Numbered from the stretch's first letter, positions 7,902 to 14,053 are shown. The stretch: DNA of 15,643 nt from Woeseiaceae bacterium (GCA_022866645.1 JALHUQ010000044.1:1-15643); one strand, 5' to 3'. The notes: generated from the sequence alone by a model not told the origin. Program-made: numbers and translations.

Positions 7902-8603
7902 TCAGGAAGCGCGTTGCTTTCGGATAAGCATCTTGGCGACTTCCACCGCCGTGGCGGCATCACGACAATAGGCGTCCGCGCCCACTGCCTTGCCGAACTC
8001 CTCGTTCAAGGGCGCACCACCGACCATCACGATGTAGTCGTCGCGAATACCCTGCTCGATGAGCGCATCAACGACGACCTTCATGTACGGCATGGTGGTC
8101 GTCAGCAAAGCGGACATGCCCAGTATGTTCGGGCGATGTTCTTTGAGCGCCGCAAGGTAGGTGTCGACATCCGTGTTGATTCCCAGGTCGACGACTTCAA
8201 ATCCCGCGCCTTCCATCATCATGCCGACCAGGTTTTTGCCGATGTCATGGATGTCGCCCTTAACCGTTCCGATCACGAGCTTACCGACCGGTTCAGCGCC
8301 AGTCGCAGTGAGTATGGGCTTGAGAAGAGCCATGCCCGCTTTCATGGCATTGGCGGCCAGCAAAACCTCGGGGACGAAAAGTATGCCGTCCCGAAAATCG
8401 ATACCGACGATGGTCATGCCGGCAACCAGCGCTTCATCCAGCACTTTTTTGGCTTCCCAGCCGCGATCCAGAAGTATCTGCGTACCTTCGGCGATTTCTT
8501 CGGCCAGACCGTCGTAGAGGTCGTCGAACATCTGCTCGACCAGCTCTTCGTCCGAGAGCTCGGACAGTATGATTTCTTCGTTGTTATCGTGTTCCTGCGA
8601 CAT
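7902..8603 (-). CDS. Corrinoid (cobalamin-binding) methyl carrier protein, MttC/MtgC-like
   Basis: A 233-residue carrier with the two standard parts: an N-terminal helical cap (about 20-105) containing LVAGMTIVGIDFRDGILFVPEVLLAANAMKAG-type sequence, and a Rossmann-like cobalamin domain. The signature GDIHDIGKN (116-124) supplies H119, the lower axial ligand of cobalt. GMSALLTTTM (162-171) and VGGAPLN (194-200) are the later B12 contacts. It accepts the methyl group from an MttB-type enzyme and passes it to the pterin methyltransferase. It is the only carrier for three MttB paralogues in this operon. An unusually acidic extension (about residues 1-35, many Glu and Asp) precedes the helical cap; it could pair with the basic tails on partner proteins. 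It sits 30 bases after the first MttB gene. Confidence 0.95.
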   Translation of the reverse strand: MSQEHDNNEEIILSELSDEELVEQMFDDLYDGLAEEIAEGTQILLDRGWEAKKVLDEALVAGMTIVGIDFRDGILFVPEVLLAANAMKAGMALLKPILTATGAEPVGKLVIGTVKGDIHDIGKNLVGMMMEGAGFEVVDLGINTDVDTYLAALKEHRPNILGMSALLTTTMPYMKVVVDALIEQGIRDDYIVMVGGAPLNEEFGKAVGADAYCRDAATAVEVAKMLIRKQRAS

Positions 8604-8633
8604 AGATTTTTGCTACCAGGTTAGTAAAGGTGA

Positions 8634-10208
8634 TTACCAGCGGCCGTTTCCGGCCTGCATATCCTCCGGCTGCAGCCGGATGGGAAAGTGATCGCGTATG
8701 CGTTTGTCTGCATCGGGGTGGATGTACGCAGGATAGTAATCGGCGAGCATTTCGCCAACCCGATCGTGCGCCTGCTCATACAAATTCTTGCAACCAGCAT
8801 CGGCCCAGGCTCCGGGCGTCAGTCGATCGGCAATTTCCGGGTACAGGAACTCACTGTTCATGAGCTCCAAAGTCTGCGCGCTGCCCAGGTAATGGCCAAC
8901 CCCCGCCACAGTGTCCCTGATGATGTTGTAAGACAGTGTTTCGTCATTGACCTCTACGCCGCGAAGGATGCGCTGCACATTACCGAGCATGTCATTGTCG
9001 ATCAGCATTCCTTCGAAGGATTGGCCAATCAGACTACCGACAACTCCAGGGTACGCGGCGACGAGGTTGGCACCGGAAAGGGCCGCAGTCACCACGGTCA
9101 GCGCCTTTTCGTAGCCCGCTTGCACGTCCATCGTTTTGGAGTCCGTCATGCCAGCACCGACGCTGGTCGTAAAGCCAAAATGATTGCAGAGCTGCGCGGT
9201 CGCCGCCGTAATTAATGCTTCCTCGCCGCTGCCACCGGAAAACGCTCCGGTTCGCAAGTCAGAAATAAATGGCCACATGCCAAAGTTTATTGGTGTACCG
9301 GGCCGCACCAGATTCACAACACACAAACAGGCAAGAGTCTCGGCGAAGCATTGCGCCAGGGTTCCGGCGAGTGCTGCCGGCGAGGTCGCGCCGGCCTGCG
9401 GCGCCACCGCGATATCGGCAACGAGTCCCAGTTCGGCCACTTTGACCAGCACTTCGGCGTTCTCCTGCCCAAAGCGCAGCGGTGAGACGATGGGACATCC
9501 ACCGAACGTGCAGAATGGCCGCTTGAGAAAGGCGCCTTCTTCTCCGAGGTAGGTATCGAACAGGGAGATGATCGGGTCAATGTGATCGACTACGGCAATG
9601 CCGAGAGCGAATGATTTGTTGGTGCCGGCGAGTTCAGCATAGGCGACGTTCATGTCGTGAACGAAGACATCGTGGCTGTACTCGGCAGCGATGAACGGCT
9701 GACCGAAATTGTGTATGTGTTCGAGCTGGTCGGCGAGCCGCGCCGCGTCGTAAAGATCCGTTAGTTTTGTCGGCCGGAATTTTTGCGACTCGTAATCGAG
9801 GATGGTGACCGCCTCACCGGAGGTGCAAAACAAAACCTTTTTGGCGCCGACCGTGTGGTCATTGGCGGGATCCGGCGCATACAGCGGGTACTCTTTCGGC
9901 GAAATCGCTATCAGATCCTCAACCAACGCCCGCGGGAAACACAATCGACCGTCGCTATTGAGTGTGCAGCCTTTGGGCAACGCGTAGTTCAATACTTCGG
10001 GGATCGGCTCGCCGATACCGATGTTTTCGAGGATATCGAGAGCGGTCGCATAGATGCGCTGGATGTCGTCGTCACTGAGTGGCCGGTATTGCCCACCACT
10101 CTGTCCCGGGCGAACCGCAATCGACGGCGCAGCCATCGCTTTGAAAGCCCGCCGTGCGGCACTGCCGCCTCGTCGTGAGCGACTGGCTTTTCGCTGCATT
10201 TTGGCCAT
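8634..10208 (-). CDS. MttB-superfamily (trimethylamine methyltransferase-like) protein 3, non-pyrrolysine, first gene of the operon
   Basis: A 524-residue MttB-superfamily methyltransferase, the promoter-proximal gene and direct neighbour of the corrinoid carrier, hence its most likely cognate partner. Core motifs: AGATSPAALAGTLAQCFAETL (272-292) and VNLVRPGTPINFG (298-310), plus FGGCPIVSPLRFG (235-247). It has no in-frame stop, so no pyrrolysine; characterised relatives of this kind act on glycine betaine or other quaternary amines. The N-terminus is basic (KASRSRRGGSAARRAFK, 7-23) and looks unstructured. The start is ATG at 10206-10208; an in-frame ATG three codons later is equally possible because neither has a clear ribosome site. 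Two dyad sites lie 64-105 bases upstream. The substrate is not determinable from sequence. Confidence 0.92.
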   Translation of the reverse strand: MAKMQRKASRSRRGGSAARRAFKAMAAPSIAVRPGQSGGQYRPLSDDDIQRIYATALDILENIGIGEPIPEVLNYALPKGCTLNSDGRLCFPRALVEDLIAISPKEYPLYAPDPANDHTVGAKKVLFCTSGEAVTILDYESQKFRPTKLTDLYDAARLADQLEHIHNFGQPFIAAEYSHDVFVHDMNVAYAELAGTNKSFALGIAVVDHIDPIISLFDTYLGEEGAFLKRPFCTFGGCPIVSPLRFGQENAEVLVKVAELGLVADIAVAPQAGATSPAALAGTLAQCFAETLACLCVVNLVRPGTPINFGMWPFISDLRTGAFSGGSGEEALITAATAQLCNHFGFTTSVGAGMTDSKTMDVQAGYEKALTVVTAALSGANLVAAYPGVVGSLIGQSFEGMLIDNDMLGNVQRILRGVEVNDETLSYNIIRDTVAGVGHYLGSAQTLELMNSEFLYPEIADRLTPGAWADAGCKNLYEQAHDRVGEMLADYYPAYIHPDADKRIRDHFPIRLQPEDMQAGNGRW

Positions 10209-10227
10209 GGGGTCATTAACTATTGAA

Positions 10228-10243
10228 ATAATAGGGAATTTTA
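10228..10243 (-). promoter_or_regulatory. Candidate -10 region(s) of the methyltransferase operon
   Basis: Read on the minus strand, TAAAAT (10243-10238) and TATTAT (10233-10228) each match TATAAT at five of six positions. Neither has a convincing -35 hexamer at 16-18 bases; the candidates there are GC-rich. With the first, the two dyads would be centred near -50 and -70. A weak -35 with sites just upstream is what an activator-dependent promoter looks like, but this is inference and the true start is unknown. Confidence 0.3.
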
Positions 10244-10271
10244 GCGGATTGGGTCCCCTCCTAGCCAGCCC

Positions 10272-10292
10272 TTATTCCACAATGTGGAATAA
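10272..10292. promoter_or_regulatory. Perfect 21-bp palindrome, probable operator 1 of the methyltransferase operon
   Basis: TTATTCCACA, one central A (10282), then TGTGGAATAA: ten of ten arm bases pair. It lies 64 bases upstream of the first operon gene and downstream of the tRNA array. A TTCC...GGAA dyad of this size is compatible with dimeric regulators such as the IclR family, but that assignment is a guess and no regulator gene is in the window. No T-run follows on either strand, so it is not a rho-independent terminator. Confidence 0.7.
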
Positions 10293-10311
10293 ATCACCAC
10301 GTCGTGGAATA
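10293..10311. promoter_or_regulatory. Second, imperfect dyad, probable operator 2
   Basis: CCACG, T (10302), CGTGG forms a short perfect dyad at 10297-10307, and its right arm extends to CGTGGAATA (10303-10311). This differs from the right arm of operator 1, TGTGGAATA (10283-10291), at only its first base. The two centres are 20 bases apart, about two helical turns, so two dimers could sit on the same DNA face. The left arm is degenerate, which suggests a weaker, cooperatively filled site. Confidence 0.6.
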
Positions 10312-10334
10312 CGCCATTCGCTCGGCAAGGAAAG

Positions 10335-10410
10335 TGGTGGGCCCTCGGGGGCTCGAACCCCGGACCAAGAGATTAAGAGTCTCCTGCTCTACCAACTGAG
10401 CTAAAGGCCC
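10335..10410 (-). tRNA. tRNA-Lys (anticodon CTT)
   Basis: Acceptor GGGCCTT pairs with AGGGCCC (one G-U), the D arm is GCTC/GAGC, and the anticodon arm GGAGA-CTCTTAA-TCTCT carries CTT. The T arm is CGGGG/CCCCG with TTCGAGC. The discriminator is A and CCA is encoded (10337-10335). Last gene of the four-tRNA array. Confidence 0.96.
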
Positions 10411-10419
10411 ACTTTTTAA

Positions 10420-10496
10420 TGGGGTGGACGATGGGGCTCGAACCCACGACGACCGGAATCACAATCCGGGGCTCTACCAACTGAGCTACGCCCACC
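10420..10496 (-). tRNA. tRNA-His (anticodon GTG)
   Basis: Acceptor GTGGGCG pairs with CGTCCAC. The extra 5' G(-1) typical of tRNA-His is encoded at 10496 opposite discriminator C. The anticodon arm CCGGA-TTGTGAT-TCCGG carries GTG. CCA is encoded. Nine bases separate it from tRNA-Lys. Confidence 0.97.
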
Positions 10497-10529
10497 ACGG
10501 TATTTCCTGTTTCCCTACTCTACGCCTGA

Positions 10530-10606
10530 TGGCGCGCCCGGCAGGACTCGAACCTGCAACCACCGGATTAGAAATCCGGTGCTCTATCCGATTGAGCTAC
10601 GGGCGC
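10530..10606 (-). tRNA. tRNA-Arg (anticodon TCT)
   Basis: Acceptor GCGCCCG pairs with CGGGCGC, discriminator G, CCA encoded. The anticodon arm CCGGA-TTTCTAA-TCCGG carries TCT, reading AGA/AGG. The T arm contains GGTTCGAGTCC. Thirty-three bases separate it from tRNA-His. Confidence 0.97.
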
Positions 10607-10643
10607 AGTCAAAACGGCCGTCTTGCCAGACTGGAAAACCGGC

Positions 10644-10720
10644 TGGTCGGGGCAGGGTGATTCGAACACCCGACCCTCTGCTCCCAAAGCAGATGCGCTA
10701 CCAGGCTGCGCCATGCCCCG
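10644..10720 (-). tRNA. tRNA-Pro (anticodon TGG)
   Basis: Acceptor CGGGGCA pairs with TGCCCCG, discriminator A, CCA encoded. The D arm begins GCGCAGCCTGGTAGCGC, and the anticodon arm TCTGC-TTTGGGA-GCAGA carries TGG. First gene of the array, about 50 bases after the predicted transcription start. Confidence 0.97.
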
Positions 10721-10777
10721 ATGCCAGTCTTTCCGCCGCGCAGCACTGACCACAAGCCAGACTTTACGCGGGCTGCG

Positions 10778-10806
10778 ATCATACGGCTGCGTGGAATGGC
10801 AATCAA
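10778..10806 (-). promoter_or_regulatory. Sigma70 promoter of the tRNA Pro-Arg-His-Lys array
   Basis: On the minus strand TTGATT (10806-10801) is followed after 17 bases by TATGAT (10783-10778), four of six and five of six matches to consensus. Next comes a GC-rich stretch, CGCAGCCCGCG, like the discriminators of stringently controlled stable-RNA promoters. The growth-rate control is inference. Confidence 0.65.
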
Positions 10807-10826
10807 GCGTTTGGCTCAGGTATATT
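10797..10826 (+). promoter_or_regulatory. Possible promoter of the cyclophilin-lpxH pair
   Basis: TATATT at 10821-10826 is a fair -10. The best -35 is TGGCAA (10797-10802) at 18 bases, a weak three of six match. It would face away from, and overlap, the tRNA promoter on the other strand. A start near 10833 would leave a leader of about 30 bases before the ATG. Confidence 0.35.
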
Positions 10827-10862
10827 GCCCCATACTCCACTACCTTAAGTCCCGGATAATTG

Positions 10863-11471
10863 ATGAAAAAGACACTGCTGTTGCTCGTTCTTGCCCTGTC
10901 CTGCACCTTCGCCTGCGCTGCAGACAAGGTACCTGCCCACCCTCATATCTCGGTCGAAACCACCGAGGGCACGTTCAAACTGGAACTGGATGGCAATGCA
11001 GCACCTTTGACAGTCGCGCATTTTCTCAAACTCGTCGATTCCGGATTTTATGACGGCACCGTGTTTCACCGCATCATTCCGGGCTTTATGGCTCAGGGCG
11101 GAGGCTATACACCGGGCTACAAACTCAAGGATTCCGGCGCGACCATCCCGAATGAATCCGGCAACGGGCTCAGCAATCTGAGAGGCACCATCGCGATGGC
11201 GCGTACCGGTGACCCACACTCGGCGGATGCCCAGTTTTTCATCAATGTCGCCAATAACGTTGGCCAGGATGCTAACTCGCCCAATCTGGATCCCGAGAAA
11301 AGTACGGTCCGGGGGCGCTGGGGCTATGCCGTGTTTGGCTCTGTCATTGAAGGTATGGACGTCGTCGACGCGATAGTGAATGCGGCGTCCGCGCCTAACG
11401 GTCCAGGCGGAGCGCCGGCACCGGTCGTACCGATCGTGATCAAGAAAATGTCGCGCGTTTCCTACGACTAG
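10863..11471 (+). CDS. ppiA: Periplasmic cyclophilin-type peptidyl-prolyl cis-trans isomerase
   Basis: A 202-residue cyclophilin that speeds proline isomerisation during folding of exported proteins. The first 19 residues, MKKTLLLLVLALSCTFACA, are a type I signal peptide with an ACA|A cleavage site; neither Cys sits in a lipobox, so I expect a soluble periplasmic protein. The active-site block FHRIIPGFMAQGG (68-80) includes catalytic R70. AMARTGDPHSADAQFFIN (111-128) and FGSVIEGMDVVD (158-169) are the other family signatures. I prefer ATG at 10863; a TTG one codon upstream is in frame but not needed. The ribosome site is weak. lpxH starts one base after the stop. The symbol rests on periplasmic location and could be another secreted cyclophilin. 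Confidence 0.92.
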   Translation: MKKTLLLLVLALSCTFACAADKVPAHPHISVETTEGTFKLELDGNAAPLTVAHFLKLVDSGFYDGTVFHRIIPGFMAQGGGYTPGYKLKDSGATIPNESGNGLSNLRGTIAMARTGDPHSADAQFFINVANNVGQDANSPNLDPEKSTVRGRWGYAVFGSVIEGMDVVDAIVNAASAPNGPGGAPAPVVPIVIKKMSRVSYD

Positions 11472-11472
11472 A

Positions 11473-12198
11473 ATGACCACACTTTTCATTTCGGACCTGC
11501 ACCTCGAGGCCGGTCAGCCTGAAATCGGCGAGCAATTTCTTCGCTTCCTTGGCCGCGATGCGCGCGAGGCGGAGGCGCTCTACCTACTCGGCGATCTTTT
11601 CGATGCCTGGCTCGGCGACGATGATCCGAATCCCTACTACGGCACGATGAAGTCGGCGCTACGGAAACTGTCTGACACAGGTGTACCGGTGTACTTCATG
11701 CACGGCAATCGTGACTTTCTTGTCGGCGAAGTATTCGCTGCCGAAACCGGAATCACTATTCTCGACGACCCAACGATCGTCGACCTGTATGGCACTGGCG
11801 TTCTTCTTTGCCATGGCGACTCGCTGTGTACCGACGATGTTGAGTATCAAAAAATTCGCGCGATGACGCGCAGCCCGGATTGGCAAACCATGATTCTGGC
11901 CAAATCTCTGCAGGAGCGCATCGCATTCGCTCTGCAAGCGCGCGAGGCAAGCAAGGCCCGCGGCGAGTTGATAAGTGACGAGATCATGGACGTGAATCAG
12001 GATGCGGTTCGAGCGGCCTTTCGTGATCACGAGGTCGATACGATGTTGCACGGACATACGCACAGGCCCGCAGTCCACGAGGTCGATCTGGGCGATCGCC
12101 AGGCAACACGAATTGTCCTCGGCGACTGGTATCAGCAAGGCAGCGTAGTCCGCTGGGATGCGGATGGCCCCAGCCTCGAATCCATGCCCCGGAGTTAA
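11473..12198 (+). CDS. lpxH: UDP-2,3-diacylglucosamine pyrophosphohydrolase
   Basis: LpxH hydrolyses UDP-2,3-diacylglucosamine to lipid X and UMP, the fourth step of lipid A synthesis, at the inner face of the cytoplasmic membrane. The 241-residue protein keeps the Mn2+-binding calcineurin-like residues at the same numbers as E. coli: D8 and H10 (SDLHL), D41 (GD), N79 (GNRD), H114 (CHGD), H195 and H197 (HGHTHRP). The gene follows the cyclophilin gene after a single base with no ribosome site of its own, so translation is probably coupled; the same pairing is common in gammaproteobacteria. It supports a Gram-negative host. It converges on miaE with 11 bases between stop codons. Confidence 0.96.
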   Translation: MTTLFISDLHLEAGQPEIGEQFLRFLGRDAREAEALYLLGDLFDAWLGDDDPNPYYGTMKSALRKLSDTGVPVYFMHGNRDFLVGEVFAAETGITILDDPTIVDLYGTGVLLCHGDSLCTDDVEYQKIRAMTRSPDWQTMILAKSLQERIAFALQAREASKARGELISDEIMDVNQDAVRAAFRDHEVDTMLHGHTHRPAVHEVDLGDRQATRIVLGDWYQQGSVVRWDADGPSLESMPRS

Positions 12199-12215
12199 GG
12201 CAGCAGGAGTTAAGG
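12191..12215. repeat. Short tandem duplication across the lpxH/miaE junction
   Basis: GGAGTTAAGG occurs at 12191-12200 and 12206-12215, separated by CAGCA, so the period is 15 bases. Each copy contains TTAA, which reads TAA on both strands. The first copy holds the lpxH stop and the second holds the miaE stop. It looks like a small slippage duplication between two convergent genes. Confidence 0.6.
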
Positions 12216-12830
12216 TGGTCCGGAATGGAAACGGAAGTCGGGATCGGGTTCTGCGATTAGCCGCGCTTCCAGTGCCTTGAGTTCCTGAAGACGATGGTCG
12301 ATTTCCGCTGCGGTCGCGCCGCTCTCTGCGCTCGCAAGGGCGATGTAATGTTCGAAGTGCCGTGCCTCTGACGCCAGCAAACCCGCATAAAATCGTCCCA
12401 GTCGCTCCGGTAGCCGCGGCGCTATCTTTGCGAAACGCTCGCAGGAACGCGCCTCTATCAGTGCACCAATAAGTAACAAGTCCAATAGCTTATGCGGTTC
12501 TTCCTGTCTCGCGGCATCGCGCAGTCCACCGGCGTAGCGAGACGCCGTCAGCCGTTCGAAAGGGATATCCATGTCGTCCATAATCGAACGCACTTGCTCA
12601 AAGTGCCGCAACTCTTCGCGTGCCAGGCGCGACATGCGTTGAGCGAGTTTGCTGCGATCGGGATATCGGTACAAAAATCCGAGTGCCGTCGATGCGGCTT
12701 TTAGCTCGCAGTTCGCATGGTCGAGCAGCATCTCCGGTAATCGCACGCAAGCCGCGTCCAGCCATTCCTCCGGTGTCGCCGTATCCAGAAAAGCGGCGAT
12801 ATTTTCGGGAACCTGAACGGCTACAGCCAC
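12210..12830 (-). CDS. miaE: tRNA 2-methylthio-N6-isopentenyladenosine-37 hydroxylase
   Basis: MiaE is an O2-dependent di-iron monooxygenase that hydroxylates the isopentenyl group of ms2i6A37 in tRNAs reading UNN codons. The 206-residue helical protein shows the ferritin-like iron ligands: E42 (CELKA), E73 and H76 (EELRH), E126 (IEARS), E155 and H158 (SEARH). The neighbouring SCERF (129-133) is also typical. The start is GTG at 12828-12830, preceded by GGAG eight bases upstream; no ATG occurs until residue 34, beyond the conserved N-terminal helix. The first 10 bases overlap the kinase gene, so the two are probably cotranscribed and coupled after purF. Its presence implies oxygen exposure of the host. 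Confidence 0.92.
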   Translation of the reverse strand: MAVAVQVPENIAAFLDTATPEEWLDAACVRLPEMLLDHANCELKAASTALGFLYRYPDRSKLAQRMSRLAREELRHFEQVRSIMDDMDIPFERLTASRYAGGLRDAARQEEPHKLLDLLLIGALIEARSCERFAKIAPRLPERLGRFYAGLLASEARHFEHYIALASAESGATAAEIDHRLQELKALEARLIAEPDPDFRFHSGPP

Positions 12831-14029
12831 TCTTCTATCTCCGCCGCCGTTTGCACGCGATCTTCCGGTTTCTTGGCCAACATCATGTTGATGAGCGACT
12901 GAAACCTGGACAGCCTCGGCGGCAACAGTGGCACGGGTGCGCGCGCGTGCTTGTAAATGATGCCCATTGCCGTACCGCCCTTGTACGGTTTGTCACCGGT
13001 CAGCATTTCGAAAAAGATCACGCCCAGGCTGTATATATCGCTGCGCTCATCCACATCCCCGCCGTGCCCCTGTTCCGGGCTCATATAATACGGTGTACCA
13101 AATATCTCGCCTTTGTCCGTGATGGCCACTTCCAGTCTGACTCGTTTTGCCAGACCAAAATCGATCAGCGCAACGGAGCCATCTTTTCGCAGCATAATAT
13201 TTCCCGGCTTTAAATCGCGATGCAGCACATGCTTCTGATGCACCGCCGATAAGGCACTGGCGATTTGCCGGAGAAACCTGACCGCGTCCCGCTCTCGCAT
13301 GCCGTTTTCAATTTTGAGGCGCAGGTCACCGCCATCCAGATATTCCATCGCTATGTGCGCATGGGTATCGCTAACGCCAAGGTCATAAATCCTCACGATA
13401 TTCGGATGATCCATGTCAGCGATGGTTTCGTATTCCTGCAGGAACCGGTCGAACGCACCAACGCCCTCGCCGTGCTCCGGCGTCTGGCGCAGGACTTTCA
13501 GCACAACCTTCAGGTGAGTTGATTCGCGCTCGGCAAGATAGACACCCGAGTGTTCTGTGGAGCCGAGCCTGCGCATGAATCGATAGCCCTTGATCAACGG
13601 GTGGATACCCGTGCGCATGTCGCCGACAAACAGGGAAGACGTCGACGCAATGCGCTGATTGGACAGCAAGACATCGCTGATGCCCACGATAAGGGAATCG
13701 TGACTCAGGTGTTCGCGCATGAAGTGGGCGTCGGGATGCAGATCCGCAGCCGCTTTCTCGTCGTCAGCAGTTCCGAAGTAAATAACCGGCGGGAAATTTT
13801 TTCGCTGCACAAACCGGGCCAGGACGTCAACGCCGTCGCGGTCATCGCCGTGCATGCTGCCCAACAGAATGACGTCGTTTCCCGCGCCACCAAATTCATC
13901 AGGCAAGTGCCCCGCTGCTGTTGGATCGTAAGCAGCGATGATGGCATCGGGCCAATGCGTGGTTACGTGGTGCATGAGCAGGCTGCGAAACTCCGCCTGC
14001 TCGTCAATAATCATGAACTTGATACTCAT
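12821..14029 (-). CDS. Pseudo-receiver / serine-threonine protein kinase fusion
   Basis: A 402-residue cytoplasmic protein. Residues 1-125 resemble a response-regulator receiver (IIDE at 7-10 keeps the acidic pair), but the expected phospho-Asp at the end of strand 3 is Gly (VILLG, G57), the usual Thr/Ser after strand 4 is Gly (YFGT), and the strand 5 Lys is Arg (FMRE). Residues 147-402 are a complete Hanks-type kinase: glycine loop RRLGSTEHSG (153-162), K178, likely alpha-C Glu E199 or E201, HRDLKPGN (270-277) with catalytic D272, DFG (290-292), and GTPYYMSPEQ (311-320). There is no membrane segment or PASTA repeat. The gene begins 24 bases after purF and overlaps miaE by 10 bases. Substrates are unknown; the domain order is receiver first, kinase last. 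Confidence 0.88.
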   Translation of the reverse strand: MSIKFMIIDEQAEFRSLLMHHVTTHWPDAIIAAYDPTAAGHLPDEFGGAGNDVILLGSMHGDDRDGVDVLARFVQRKNFPPVIYFGTADDEKAAADLHPDAHFMREHLSHDSLIVGISDVLLSNQRIASTSSLFVGDMRTGIHPLIKGYRFMRRLGSTEHSGVYLAERESTHLKVVLKVLRQTPEHGEGVGAFDRFLQEYETIADMDHPNIVRIYDLGVSDTHAHIAMEYLDGGDLRLKIENGMRERDAVRFLRQIASALSAVHQKHVLHRDLKPGNIMLRKDGSVALIDFGLAKRVRLEVAITDKGEIFGTPYYMSPEQGHGGDVDERSDIYSLGVIFFEMLTGDKPYKGGTAMGIIYKHARAPVPLLPPRLSRFQSLINMMLAKKPEDRVQTAAEIEEWL

Positions 14030-14053
14030 GCGGAGTCGCCCATCAGGCGGCGT

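Noticed and set aside
7599..8624. 341-codon open frame on the plus strand opposite the carrier and DUF1638 genes
   Set aside because: It is antisense to two well-identified proteins, has low-complexity His/Arg/Asp composition and shows no family motif.
10272..10292. The palindrome as a rho-independent terminator for the tRNA array
   Set aside because: The stem is AT-rich at its base and no T-run follows on either strand; a second phased copy favours an operator.
10335..10410. tRNA-Lys as an integration attachment site
   Set aside because: I found no second copy of the tRNA 3' end near pdxH and no integrase, so the att site itself is unsupported even if the operon was acquired.
10790..10797. 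CGTGGAAT in the spacer of the tRNA promoter as a third operator
   Set aside because: Only one half-site is present with no matching left arm; eight bases can recur by chance.
10424..10859. Open frames across the tRNA array on both strands (one reads GLEPATTGLEIRCSIRLSYGR)
   Set aside because: They are translations of tRNA genes, a well-known source of false proteins; four complete cloverleafs explain the sequence.
10860..10862. TTG as the cyclophilin start
   Set aside because: The ATG is the next codon and gives a standard MKK signal peptide.
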